Origin: an uncultured Faecalibacterium sp.
GTDB taxonomy: Bacteria; Bacillota; Clostridia; Oscillospirales; Ruminococcaceae
Assembly (NCBI GenBank): GCA_934513205.1
Contig: CAKSWU010000017.1
Span: forward strand, 1-42,578
Reading direction: 5' to 3'
Length of the DNA stretch: 42,578 bases
In this document: piece by piece, positions 15,198 through 22,472 of the stretch
Layout of the letters: every line of letters starts with the position of its first letter
How positions within the stretch are numbered: the first letter of the stretch is position 1
Made by a program: the position numbers and the translations under genes
The notes under the pieces: model-generated
Seen by the model: the letters and a program-made list of their open reading frames with translations, nothing else
What the model was told of the DNA's origin: nothing
Databases searched by the model: none

Positions 15198-16523
15198 ATG
15201 AAAATTGCATGCATTTCCCTTGGCTGCCCGAAAAATCAGGTGGACCTGGATGTGATGGTCCACACCCTGCTGTCTGCCGGGCACGAGACCGTGGCAGACC
15301 TGTCCGAAGCCGATGTCATTCTGGTGAACACCTGCGGCTTCATCGAGAGCGCCAAGACTGAGGCCATTGAGAACATTCTGGAAGCCTGCTCCTACAAGCA
15401 GCAGAACCCGGCGCTGAAGGTCGTCGTCACCGGGTGTCTGGCCGAACGTTACCGCAGCCAGATCACGCAGGAGATCCCTGAGGTGGATGCCGTGGTGGGC
15501 TGCGCATCCAACAAGGCTATCGACACCATTCTGGAGCGTCTGTGCCACGGCGAGGACCATCTGGAAAGCTACGGTGCCAAAAAGGACTTCCCGCTGGGGG
15601 GCAAGCGTGTCATCGGCACGCCCGCCCACTATGCGTACTTAAAGATCGCCGAAGGCTGCAACAACCGCTGCCACTACTGCGCCATCCCCGGCATCCGCGG
15701 ACCGCTGCACAGCCGCGATATGGCCGATTGCGTTGCCGAGGCCCGCTGGCTGGCGGGCGAGGGCGTGAAGGAGCTGATTGTTGTGGCGCAGGACCCCACC
15801 GCCTACGGTGAGGACTGGGGCAAGCCCGGCAGCATCTGTGAGCTGCTGGACAAGCTGAACGCCGTGGAAGGGCTGGAGTGGATCCGCATCATGTACGCCT
15901 ACCCGGAGCGCATCACCAATGAATTCATTGCCGCCATGAAGCGCAACGAGAAGGTGGTGCCCTACCTTGACCTGCCCATCCAGCACTGCAACGATACCAT
16001 CCTGAAGAACATGAACCGCCGCTCCACCCGCGCGGAGCTGCTGGAGGTCATCGGCAAGCTGCGCCGCGAGATCCCCGGCATCACCCTGCGCACCACCCTG
16101 ATCGCAGGCTTCCCCGGTGAGACCGAGGAGCAGTTCGAGGACCTGTGCAACTTCGTCAAGGAAGTGCAGTTCGACCGTCTGGGCTGCTTTGCCTACTCTG
16201 CCGAGGAGAACACCGTGGCGGCACGGATGGACGGCCAGATCGAGCAGGAAGTCAAGGACAAGCGTGCCGAGTTGGTGATGCAGATCCAGACCGGCATCAT
16301 GGCCCAGAAGCAGGCCGAAAAGGTGGGCCAGACCGTGCATGTGCTGTGTGATGGCATCGACGAGGACAGCGGGCTGTACCTGTGCCGCACCACCGGCGAT
16401 GCGCCCGAGGTGGACGGCTGCGTCTGCGTTTCCAGTGAGGAGCCGCTGTACCCGGGCCAGTTCTATGATGTGCTGGTGGACGACAGCGACCTTTACGATC
16501 TGTACGGCACGGTTGCAAAATAA
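15198..16523 (+). CDS. rimO: Ribosomal protein S12 methylthiotransferase RimO
   Basis: Radical-SAM enzyme that adds a methylthio group to an aspartate of ribosomal protein S12. The N-terminal UPF0004 domain has its three cluster cysteines C10, C46 and C80 (SLGCPKN, VNTCGF, VTGCLA). The radical-SAM cysteines C154, C158 and C161 are in EGCNNRCHYCAIP. A C-terminal TRAM domain ends the protein. SLGCPKN and 441 residues favour RimO over the related MiaB. GAGAAAGAGAG lies upstream of ATG 15198. pgsA follows after 21 nt and is probably cotranscribed. Confidence 0.95.
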   Translation: MKIACISLGCPKNQVDLDVMVHTLLSAGHETVADLSEADVILVNTCGFIESAKTEAIENILEACSYKQQNPALKVVVTGCLAERYRSQITQEIPEVDAVVGCASNKAIDTILERLCHGEDHLESYGAKKDFPLGGKRVIGTPAHYAYLKIAEGCNNRCHYCAIPGIRGPLHSRDMADCVAEARWLAGEGVKELIVVAQDPTAYGEDWGKPGSICELLDKLNAVEGLEWIRIMYAYPERITNEFIAAMKRNEKVVPYLDLPIQHCNDTILKNMNRRSTRAELLEVIGKLRREIPGITLRTTLIAGFPGETEEQFEDLCNFVKEVQFDRLGCFAYSAEENTVAARMDGQIEQEVKDKRAELVMQIQTGIMAQKQAEKVGQTVHVLCDGIDEDSGLYLCRTTGDAPEVDGCVCVSSEEPLYPGQFYDVLVDDSDLYDLYGTVAK

Positions 16524-16544
16524 CAAATTGGAGGATGAACCGTT

Positions 16545-17159
16545 ATGAATCTGCCCAATAAACTCACCCTGACCCGCATCCTGCTGGTGCCGGTGTTTAT
16601 GATCTTTGTGTCCCTGACCAGTCTGAACGGCATCGCAGACGGCACCTTCCAGCCGGTGTATTACCTGATCGCAGGCATCGTCTTTGCGGCTGCCAGCTTT
16701 ACCGACTATCTGGACGGACATCTGGCCCGCAAGTGGCACATGGTCACTGACTTTGGCAAGTTTGCCGACCCGCTGGCCGACAAGCTGCTGACCACCGTGG
16801 CCTTCATCTACATGATGCGGGACGGCGTGTGCAGCCCCGTGGTGCTGTGCATCATTCTGGCCCGCGAGTTCGCGGTGTCCGGTCTGCGCATGGTGGCAGC
16901 CGGTGCCAAGGACGGCAAGGTCATCGCCGCCAACATGTGGGGCAAGGCCAAGACCGTGCTGCAGATGCTGAGCATCATCTTCTACTTCTTTGGCATGTCG
17001 TTTGCCACCCTGTCGGCTTCCGGCACGGAGCAGGGCGTGCGGCAGATCACGGTGATGGCCATCGGCATGATCCTGTGCTGGCTGGTGGCTGCTGTCACCG
17101 CCATTTCCGGCATCAAGTACCTGTGGGACAACCGCAGCTTCATCAACACCGCGAAATAA
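16545..17159 (+). CDS. pgsA: CDP-diacylglycerol-glycerol-3-phosphate 3-phosphatidyltransferase
   Basis: Makes phosphatidylglycerol phosphate from CDP-diacylglycerol and glycerol-3-phosphate. The CDP-alcohol phosphotransferase signature DG-x2-AR-x8-G-x3-D-x3-D is complete: D57-G58, A61-R62, G71, D75, D79. Several transmembrane helices surround it. Length 204 residues is slightly longer than the usual 180-190, with a short extra loop (SASGTEQGVRQ) in the second half. GGAGG lies upstream of ATG 16545. The rimO-pgsA order is common in Clostridia. Confidence 0.95.
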   Translation: MNLPNKLTLTRILLVPVFMIFVSLTSLNGIADGTFQPVYYLIAGIVFAAASFTDYLDGHLARKWHMVTDFGKFADPLADKLLTTVAFIYMMRDGVCSPVVLCIILAREFAVSGLRMVAAGAKDGKVIAANMWGKAKTVLQMLSIIFYFFGMSFATLSASGTEQGVRQITVMAIGMILCWLVAAVTAISGIKYLWDNRSFINTAK

Positions 17160-17163
17160 GAAG

Positions 17164-17208
17164 GACCCTCTCTGTCAATGCGTTCGCACTGACGGAGAGG
17201 GTTTTACG
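17164..17208 (+). terminator. Terminator after pgsA
   Basis: ACCCTCTC-GTCA pairs with TGAC-GAGAGGGT, followed by TTTTACG. A clear end to the rimO-pgsA unit. Confidence 0.85.
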
Positions 17209-17248
17209 ATTAGGAAAATACCATAAAAAAATCCGTGATACCCTTTGA

Positions 17249-17431
17249 CGCCTGCTGTCCATCGCGCTGGACCTGTTCGTTGTGCTGGCAGAGCCGTTTG
17301 CTCTGCCCATGAGCTGGGACTGGGCGGGGCTGCAGAGGTTTTCCTTCTACACCGAGGACTCCAACCTCCTTGCAGCCGGTGTCTGCGCCATGGTGGCGGC
17401 GGGGCAGCTGCCCCGGCACGATTTAGAATGA
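17249..17431 (+). pseudogene. Remnant of a membrane-protein gene
   Basis: The frame from 17249 reads RLLSIALDLFVVLAEPFALP, MSWDWAGLQRFSFYTEDSNLLAAG and so on, ending PRHDLE with TGA at 17429. Codon use, hydrophobic pattern and the FSFYTEDSNLLAAGVCAMVAAG helix look like genuine protein. A TGA lies directly before it in frame and there is no ribosome site or start, so it has lost its 5' end; it also stops early. The Y-T-x-x-S-N-L pattern is loosely like Pr6Pr-type membrane proteins, but the family is unsure. Confidence 0.6.
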
Positions 17432-17481
17432 CCGATGCAGGTGCTTTGGCTCTTTTAGCGGAAATTATTTTTATAAGGTTC

Positions 17482-17520
17482 GAGAGCAGGAAGATCTGCG
17501 GATTTTCCTGCTCTCATTTT
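17482..17520 (+). terminator. Hairpin with T-run
   Basis: GAGAGCAGGAA (17482-17492) pairs with TTCCTGCTCTC (17505-17515), followed by ATTTTT. It looks like the terminator of the degraded gene at 17249, or part of the repeat next to it. Confidence 0.6.
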
Positions 17521-17539
17521 TCACGGGAAGGGCCGGAAT

Positions 17540-17678
17540 TTTCGGATGTTGTTTTTCTTTGCGGTCCCTTCTGTGAAAATGCAAACCGGTCAAGCCCGCA
17601 GGCTTGACCGGTTTATTTTATTCAAAATAGAATTTCCGCTATTTATGCCCAGAGCGAAGCGGAGGGCATTTTAAATGG
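17540..17678 (+). repeat. Dispersed structured element, copy C (family R1)
   Basis: Entry GTCCCTTCTGTGAAAATG, hairpin arms 17583-17596 and 17601-17614 (14 bp) with loop CGCA. CCGCT (17636-17640) pairs with AGCGG (17658-17662) and ATGCCC (17645-17650) with GGGCAT (17664-17669), crossing. It ends in ATTTTAAATGG, 12 bp from the stop codon of the minus-strand gene at 17690, where its hairpins may also act as a bidirectional terminator. Confidence 0.85.
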
Positions 17679-17689
17679 TTCTTGTATTT

Positions 17690-18844
17690 TTACGCCACGA
17701 TGGTCTTCTCTTTCAGCCAGTCCAGCACGCAGGACTGCAAGGCGTTCAGATGTGCGCGGTTCGCGCCGTAGGTGGCGCTGTACTGGGTCTCGGCGGCGGT
17801 CAGCTGCTCCTGCGTGGGGGCGATGCCTGCCGTCTCGGCGATGGCCTGAAAAATCAGGTCCTGCTTTGCCAGATGCTCAAAATACGCATCGGAAGCTGCC
17901 AGCATGGCGTCGGCATCGGCGTAGTGCTGGGTCTGGGCAAAGGCATTCAGGTCCATGCCGTAGGCGGTGGCGTACTGGTTATAGTAGTTCAGGAACATGC
18001 GGATGTAGTAATCGGTGATCTGGGTGGGCAGCGGCTGGAAGGTGGAGTTGGTCAGCAGATAGTCCACGATGGCGTTTTCGTAGTTGGTGTCACGGAGCGC
18101 ATCGTTGAAATGGCTGCGCAGAGCATCGGCAGTGTGCAGGTCGTTGGAGCTGCCAAAGTTGGCGTCCACCCACGCATCGGTCAGCTCCGGGGTCACCGAC
18201 TGGGTCAGCGAATTCAAGGTCACGGTGAACACGGCGTCCTTGCCGCTGAGGACCATGGCGTTGCCCTCGGCATCGGTGGAGTCGTTGTAGCCGTCCGGGA
18301 AGGTAACGAGCACGTCAAAGGTATCTCCCACATTGTGCCCGATGATCTGGTCCTCAAAGCCGTCGATGAAGCTGCCGCTGCCCAGCGTCAGGCTGTAGCC
18401 GGTGGCAGTGCCGCCGGTAAAAGCCACCCCGTCCACCGTGCCGGCAAAGTCGATGTTGGCAGTGTCGCCGCTCTGGGCGGCGCGGCCGGTGACCTCCTGC
18501 TGGACGCTGTACTGGGCCAGCAGGCTGTCCAGCTGGAACTGCACCTCTTCCTCGGTGGGGGTCAGGTCGCTTTCGGACAGGGGGATGGCGTCGTAGTCCC
18601 CGGGCAGGGTGACATAGTCACAGGCCTTGATGCCGGTCCAGTAGCCGTTGTCGTCCAGACCTGCCGAGTAATCGAAGGTGGAATAATCGAAATCCTCGAC
18701 CTTGCCGAACACGGAACCCGTCGTCGCGGACGAAGCACTGGACTCGGACTTGCGCCGGACCAGCAGGAAGCAGGCAAAAATGATGCAGGCTGCTGCCAGA
18801 ATGGCCAGCAGGATGCACAGGATGTTTTTGGTGGTGTGTTTCAA
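17690..18844 (-). CDS. Membrane-anchored FKBP/trigger-factor-like peptidyl-prolyl isomerase
   Basis: A 384-residue protein with a single N-terminal membrane helix (about residues 8-30), a Ser-rich linker, a dimer/linker helix with TPTEEEVQFQLDSLLAQY, and an FKBP domain at about 120-215 (GDTANIDFAGTVDGVAFTGG, GSGSFIDGFEDQIIGHNVGD). The C-terminal helical region resembles the trigger-factor substrate-binding arms. It would fold or hold exported proteins outside the membrane. Start: TTG at 18844, chosen because GGAGGG lies 7 nt upstream and KHTTKNIL gives a proper basic signal-anchor; the longer frame upstream has no ribosome site and crosses the promoter. Confidence 0.85.
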   Translation of the reverse strand: MKHTTKNILCILLAILAAACIIFACFLLVRRKSESSASSATTGSVFGKVEDFDYSTFDYSAGLDDNGYWTGIKACDYVTLPGDYDAIPLSESDLTPTEEEVQFQLDSLLAQYSVQQEVTGRAAQSGDTANIDFAGTVDGVAFTGGTATGYSLTLGSGSFIDGFEDQIIGHNVGDTFDVLVTFPDGYNDSTDAEGNAMVLSGKDAVFTVTLNSLTQSVTPELTDAWVDANFGSSNDLHTADALRSHFNDALRDTNYENAIVDYLLTNSTFQPLPTQITDYYIRMFLNYYNQYATAYGMDLNAFAQTQHYADADAMLAASDAYFEHLAKQDLIFQAIAETAGIAPTQEQLTAAETQYSATYGANRAHLNALQSCVLDWLKEKTIVA

Positions 18845-18913
18845 AGATAATCCCTCCGTGAAGCTCGGCCCGGCGCAGGGCACAGGCCGTAAAAACAAAA
18901 TCAATACCCTTTC

Positions 18914-18941
18914 ATTATATCCGCTCTGAGACGAAAAGCAA
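18914..18941 (-). promoter_or_regulatory. Promoter of the minus-strand isomerase gene
   Basis: On the minus strand TTGCTT (18941-18936), 16 bp, TATAAT (18919-18914), about 70 nt before the TTG start. Between it and the plus-strand promoter at 19026 I see no gene; the 315-bp gap is a divergent control region. Confidence 0.7.
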
Positions 18942-19025
18942 AGTTTTTTGCGGAAATTCCACAATTCCCACACCGGGATGGACGGACTTTTGCCCCTTTC
19001 CCGCCGCAAAAGTGGGCAAAACCGG

Positions 19026-19054
19026 TGGAAATGGACAGGCGGTTCTGTTACAAT
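19026..19054 (+). promoter_or_regulatory. Promoter of the malic enzyme-fumarase operon
   Basis: TGGAAA (19026-19031), 17 bp, TACAAT (19049-19054) with TG one base before it (extended -10). In the leader, GCCTTCC (about 19067) can pair with GGAAGGC (about 19103-19109) followed by TTTTC, a possible attenuator. Confidence 0.55.
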
Positions 19055-19159
19055 AAAACTAAGTGAGCCTTCCCGGATCATAAGGCCCCCTCATAAAAGG
19101 GAGGAAGGCTTTTCTGCGCAGAGAGGGCGAGGATGCGAACCGTAACGGAGGAAATTCAA

Positions 19160-20332
19160 ATGGATTACAATAAAGCAGCTCTGGAAATGCACGAGACCCA
19201 CAAGGGCAAGGTGGGCATCGTGAGCAAGGTGGAGGTCAAGACCCGGGATGACCTGTCCACCGCCTACACCCCCGGTGTGGCAGAGCCCTGCCGCAAGATC
19301 AAGGAAAATCCCGACGATGTGTATAAGTACACCTTCAAGGGCAACATGGTGGCGGTCGTTTCCAACGGCACCGCCGTGCTGGGTCTGGGCGACATCGGCC
19401 CGGAGGCCGGTCTGCCGGTCATGGAAGGCAAGGCGGTGCTGTTCAAGGAGTTTGGCGGCGTGGACGCCTTCCCCATCTGCATCAACGCCCACAGCGCCAA
19501 AGAGGTCATCGCCGCCTGCAAGGCCATCGCCCCCACCTTTGGCGGCATCAATTTGGAGGACATCAAAAGCCCCGAGTGCTTCGAGATCGAGGAAACGCTG
19601 GAGCGGGAGCTGGACATCCCCGTGTTCCACGATGACCAGCACGGCACCGCCATCGTGGTCACGGCCGCCCTCATCAACGCCCTGCGGGTGGTGGGCAAGA
19701 AGATGGAGGATGTGCACATCGTCCTGAACGGCCCCGGTGCTGCCGGTACCGCCATCATCAAGATGCTGATGACCGCCGGTGCCAGGGACATCGTGGCGGT
19801 GGACCAGTTCGGCACCCTGTACAAGGGCTGCAACAGCGCCGAGGCCCACAAGAACTGGCTGGGCGAGGTGACCAACCCCCGTCAGATCAAGGGCGGCCTG
19901 AAGGAAGCGCTGGAGGGCGCAGATGTGTTCATCGGTGTATCCCGCCCCGGCATCCTGACCACCGAACTGTGCAAGACCATGAACAGGGACGCCATCGTCT
20001 TTGCCATGGCAAACCCTACCCCGGAGATCATGCCGGACGAAGCCAAGGCCGGCGGCGTGCGCGTGATGGCCACCGGCCGCAGCGACTTCCCCAATCAGGT
20101 CAACAACGTGCTGTGCTTCCCCGGCCTGTTCAAGGGTGCACTCAGTGTCCGCGCCCGGGATATCAACAATGAGATGAAGCTGGCTGCTGCCTACGCCATT
20201 GCAGACCTCATCACCGATGCAGACCGCAGCGAGGAGAACATCATCCCCGGCGCGTTTGACCCCCGCGTGGCCGAGGCTGTGGCCGCTGCCGTGGCAAAGG
20301 CTGCCCGCGAGACCGGCGTGGCACGGCTGTAA
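19160..20332 (+). CDS. Malic enzyme (malate dehydrogenase, oxaloacetate-decarboxylating)
   Basis: Converts malate to pyruvate and CO2 with reduction of NAD(P). Catalytic and metal residues are recognisable: Y36 in YTPGVAEPC, K91 (MEGKAVLFK), E133-D134 (INLEDI), D158 (FHDDQHGTA). The Rossmann motif GPGAAGTA begins at residue 191, and the acidic D215 at the end of the second strand (VDQFG) suggests a preference for NAD. At 390 residues it is the short, single-domain bacterial type without a phosphotransacetylase tail. Start ATG 19160 follows GGAGG; an upstream in-frame ATG at 19133 overlaps the leader and is rejected. The fumarase genes follow closely. Confidence 0.95.
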   Translation: MDYNKAALEMHETHKGKVGIVSKVEVKTRDDLSTAYTPGVAEPCRKIKENPDDVYKYTFKGNMVAVVSNGTAVLGLGDIGPEAGLPVMEGKAVLFKEFGGVDAFPICINAHSAKEVIAACKAIAPTFGGINLEDIKSPECFEIEETLERELDIPVFHDDQHGTAIVVTAALINALRVVGKKMEDVHIVLNGPGAAGTAIIKMLMTAGARDIVAVDQFGTLYKGCNSAEAHKNWLGEVTNPRQIKGGLKEALEGADVFIGVSRPGILTTELCKTMNRDAIVFAMANPTPEIMPDEAKAGGVRVMATGRSDFPNQVNNVLCFPGLFKGALSVRARDINNEMKLAAAYAIADLITDADRSEENIIPGAFDPRVAEAVAAAVAKAARETGVARL

Positions 20333-20347
20333 GCGGAGGGCAACGGC

Positions 20348-21187
20348 ATGAGAACGATCTCCGCACAGAGCATTACGGATACGGTGGCGCGGCTGTGCAT
20401 CGAAGCAAACACCCGCCTGCCGCAGGACGTGCAGGCCGCACTGGAAAAGGCCCGGGAAGAAGAGCCGTGGCCGCTGGCAAAAAATACGCTGGACCTGCTG
20501 TGGTCCAACCTCTCCGCCGCAAAGGAGAAAGACCTGCCCATCTGTCAGGACACCGGCATGGCCTGCGTGTTCGTGGAACTGGGCACCGATGTGCACATTG
20601 AGGGCAGCTTTGAAGCTGCCATCCACGAGGGCGTGCGCCGGGGCTACACGGACGGCTATCTGCGCAAGAGCATCGTAGCCGACCCGCTGCGCCGGGGCAA
20701 CACCGGCGACAACACCCCGGCGGCCATCACGGTACATCTGGTGGACGGCGAGGGCTGCCGCATCACGGTGGCGCCCAAGGGCTTCGGCAGCGAGAACATG
20801 AGCCGCATCCAGATGCTTAAACCCGCCGACGGCGTGGAGGGCTTTAAAAAGTTCGTGGTGGATACCGTAAAGCAGGCGGGCTCCAACCCCTGCCCGCCCA
20901 TCGTGCTGGGCATCGGCGTGGGCGGCAGCTTTGACAAAGTGGCGTATCTTGCAAAAAAGGCGCTGCTGCGTCCGCTGGATATCCCCAACCCCGACCCCTA
21001 CTACGCTCAGTTGGAGCAGGAGCTGCTTGCCGCCATCAATGCGCTGGGCATCGGCCCGCAGGGCTTTGGCGGCAAGACCACCTGCCTTGGCCTTGCCATT
21101 GAGCAGATGCCCACCCATGTGGCGGGTCTGCCGGTGGCTGTGAACGTTTCCTGCCATGTGACCCGCCGCGCCAGCGCGGAGCTGTAA
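20348..21187 (+). CDS. Fumarate hydratase class I, alpha subunit
   Basis: Oxygen-sensitive [4Fe-4S] hydratase subunit for fumarate/malate interconversion; related to tartrate dehydratase alpha (TtdA). Cluster cysteines are C66 (PICQDTG), C182 (NPCPP) and C246 (TTCLG). Length 279 residues is normal. It lies 15 nt after malic enzyme with GCGGAGGG before ATG 20348. With the beta subunit it connects fumarate to malate, and malic enzyme connects malate to pyruvate. Tartrate dehydratase is possible in principle; the malic-enzyme context favours fumarase. Confidence 0.93.
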   Translation: MRTISAQSITDTVARLCIEANTRLPQDVQAALEKAREEEPWPLAKNTLDLLWSNLSAAKEKDLPICQDTGMACVFVELGTDVHIEGSFEAAIHEGVRRGYTDGYLRKSIVADPLRRGNTGDNTPAAITVHLVDGEGCRITVAPKGFGSENMSRIQMLKPADGVEGFKKFVVDTVKQAGSNPCPPIVLGIGVGGSFDKVAYLAKKALLRPLDIPNPDPYYAQLEQELLAAINALGIGPQGFGGKTTCLGLAIEQMPTHVAGLPVAVNVSCHVTRRASAEL

Positions 21188-21200
21188 GGAGGGGAGAACG

Positions 21201-21788
21201 ATGGAATACAGACTGACTACCCCCTGCACCGCGCAGGATCTTGCTCCGCTGAAAGCGGGGGATACCGTGCTGCTGTCCGGTGTGGTGTACACTGCCCGGG
21301 ATCAGGCACACAAGCGGATGATGGAAGCACTGGACAGGGGCGAGACCCTGCCCTTTGAACTGGAAGGCAGCGCCATCTATTATGTGGGCCCCACCCCGGA
21401 GCGCCCGGGCGAGGTCATCGGCTCGGCAGGGCCTACCACCAGCGGGCGCATGGACGCCATGAGCCCCCGGCTGCTGGACCTTGGCAACAAGATCATGGTC
21501 GGCAAGGGCAAGCGGGACGCGGCGGTCAAGGCCGCTGTGGTGCGCAACGGCGCGGTGTATCTGGCGGCGCTGGGCGGCGCCGGTGCGCTGATGGCCAAAA
21601 GCGTGCAGACGCTGGAAGTGATCGCATGGCCGGACCTGGGCTGTGAGGCGGTGCGCCGCCTGACCGTGCAGGACATGCCCCTGACCGTTGTGCTGGATGC
21701 TCACGGCGGCGACCTGTACGAGGCAGGCCCGGCGGCTTATCTGGCAGACCGGCAGGAGCGCGATTTATCGCCTTTGCACAAAATGTGA
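21201..21788 (+). CDS. Fumarate hydratase class I, beta subunit
   Basis: The 195-residue C-terminal half of the class I enzyme. Family motifs are AGDTVLLSGVVYTARDQAHKR near the start, IYYVGPTPERPG, SAGPTTSGRMD and the G-G-AGALMAKS segment. AAGGAGGGG lies before ATG 21201, 13 nt after the alpha gene, so the two subunits are made together. The last residues (DRQERDLSPLHKM) form a short tail. Confidence 0.93.
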   Translation: MEYRLTTPCTAQDLAPLKAGDTVLLSGVVYTARDQAHKRMMEALDRGETLPFELEGSAIYYVGPTPERPGEVIGSAGPTTSGRMDAMSPRLLDLGNKIMVGKGKRDAAVKAAVVRNGAVYLAALGGAGALMAKSVQTLEVIAWPDLGCEAVRRLTVQDMPLTVVLDAHGGDLYEAGPAAYLADRQERDLSPLHKM

Positions 21789-21864
21789 CGGAGATCAAAC
21801 CGCCAAACCGGAAAATCTGCGCAGAACGAAGCGGGTTTGCTTTGCAAAACTTCCTGCGAATTGC

Positions 21865-21904
21865 TTGCACTACGGCAAAAAGTGTGATATCCTGTATCAT
21901 AGAA
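21865..21904 (+). promoter_or_regulatory. Promoter and possible operator of the DtxR-type regulator
   Basis: TTGCAC (21865-21870), 17 bp, TATCCT (21888-21893). Overlapping the -10 is TGATA-TCCTG-TATCA, a short inverted repeat that could be the regulator's own operator. The operator is inference. Confidence 0.5.
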
Positions 21905-21948
21905 TACCGTGGTGCCTTGCATCCCGGCACAGACAGGAGGCAAAAACC

Positions 21949-22338
21949 ATGCAGATCCACCAATCCGCAGAAGATTATCTTGAAACGATCCTCATGCTGA
22001 CCCAACGGATGGGCCGCGTGCGGTCCATTGACGTGGTCAATGAGCTGGGCTTTACCAAAGCCAGCGTCAGCATTGCCATGAAAAAGCTGCGGGAGAACGG
22101 CTACATCGCGGTGGACGGCGAGGGCAATTTGACCCTGCTGGAACCCGGGCTGGAGATCGCTAAGCGCATTTACAGCCGCCACCAGCTGTTGACCCATTTC
22201 TTTGTGCAGCTGGGCGTAGACGAGCAGACCGCCGCCGAGGACGCCTGCAAGGCCGAGCACATCCTCAGCGAGCAGACGCTGGAAAAGATCCGTGAAAGCG
22301 CCCTGCGCAACGACGCTGCCCACCTGCAGTCCGAGTGA
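21949..22338 (+). CDS. DtxR/MntR-family metal-dependent regulator
   Basis: A 129-residue repressor with an N-terminal winged helix (RSIDVVNELGFTKASVSIAMKKLRENGYI) and the metal-binding dimer domain, without an SH3-like tail. By alignment from memory to Bacillus MntR the metal ligands would be D9, E12, H78, E103 and H104; the position of MntR E99 is C100, as in DtxR/IdeR (DACKAEH). The site is thus a mix of the manganese and iron types, and the sensed metal cannot be called. Start ATG 21949 follows ACAGGAGG. It stands alone between its promoter and terminator. Confidence 0.93.
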   Translation: MQIHQSAEDYLETILMLTQRMGRVRSIDVVNELGFTKASVSIAMKKLRENGYIAVDGEGNLTLLEPGLEIAKRIYSRHQLLTHFFVQLGVDEQTAAEDACKAEHILSEQTLEKIRESALRNDAAHLQSE

Positions 22339-22349
22339 TAGAACCGCAC

Positions 22350-22387
22350 ATCCCCCTGTACACCGCGTACAGGGGGATTTTTTTCTG
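22350..22387 (+). terminator. Terminator of the DtxR-type gene
   Basis: ATCCCCCTGTA (22350-22360) pairs perfectly with TACAGGGGGAT (22368-22378), followed by TTTTTTT. Confidence 0.95.
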
Positions 22388-22396
22388 CCGCTGCCC

Positions 22397-22425
22397 TTGC
22401 ATCCGGGCACCGGGTGCGGTATGCT
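22397..22425 (+). promoter_or_regulatory. Promoter of the SNF2 helicase gene
   Basis: TTGCAT (22397-22402), 17 bp, TATGCT (22420-22425), about 45 nt before the start codon. Confidence 0.55.
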
Positions 22426-22472
22426 TATAGGATAAGAACGCTTTTACCAAAGCACCGGGGAGGGGAGCAGCC

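Noticed and set aside
17675..18850. A 391-codon plus-strand frame
   Set aside because: Antisense shadow of the FKBP/trigger-factor-like gene, which has motifs, a ribosome site and a promoter.
19091..21292. A 733-codon minus-strand frame opposite malic enzyme and fumarase
   Set aside because: Shadow of three well-identified genes; composition is low-complexity (Gly, His, Val, Leu).
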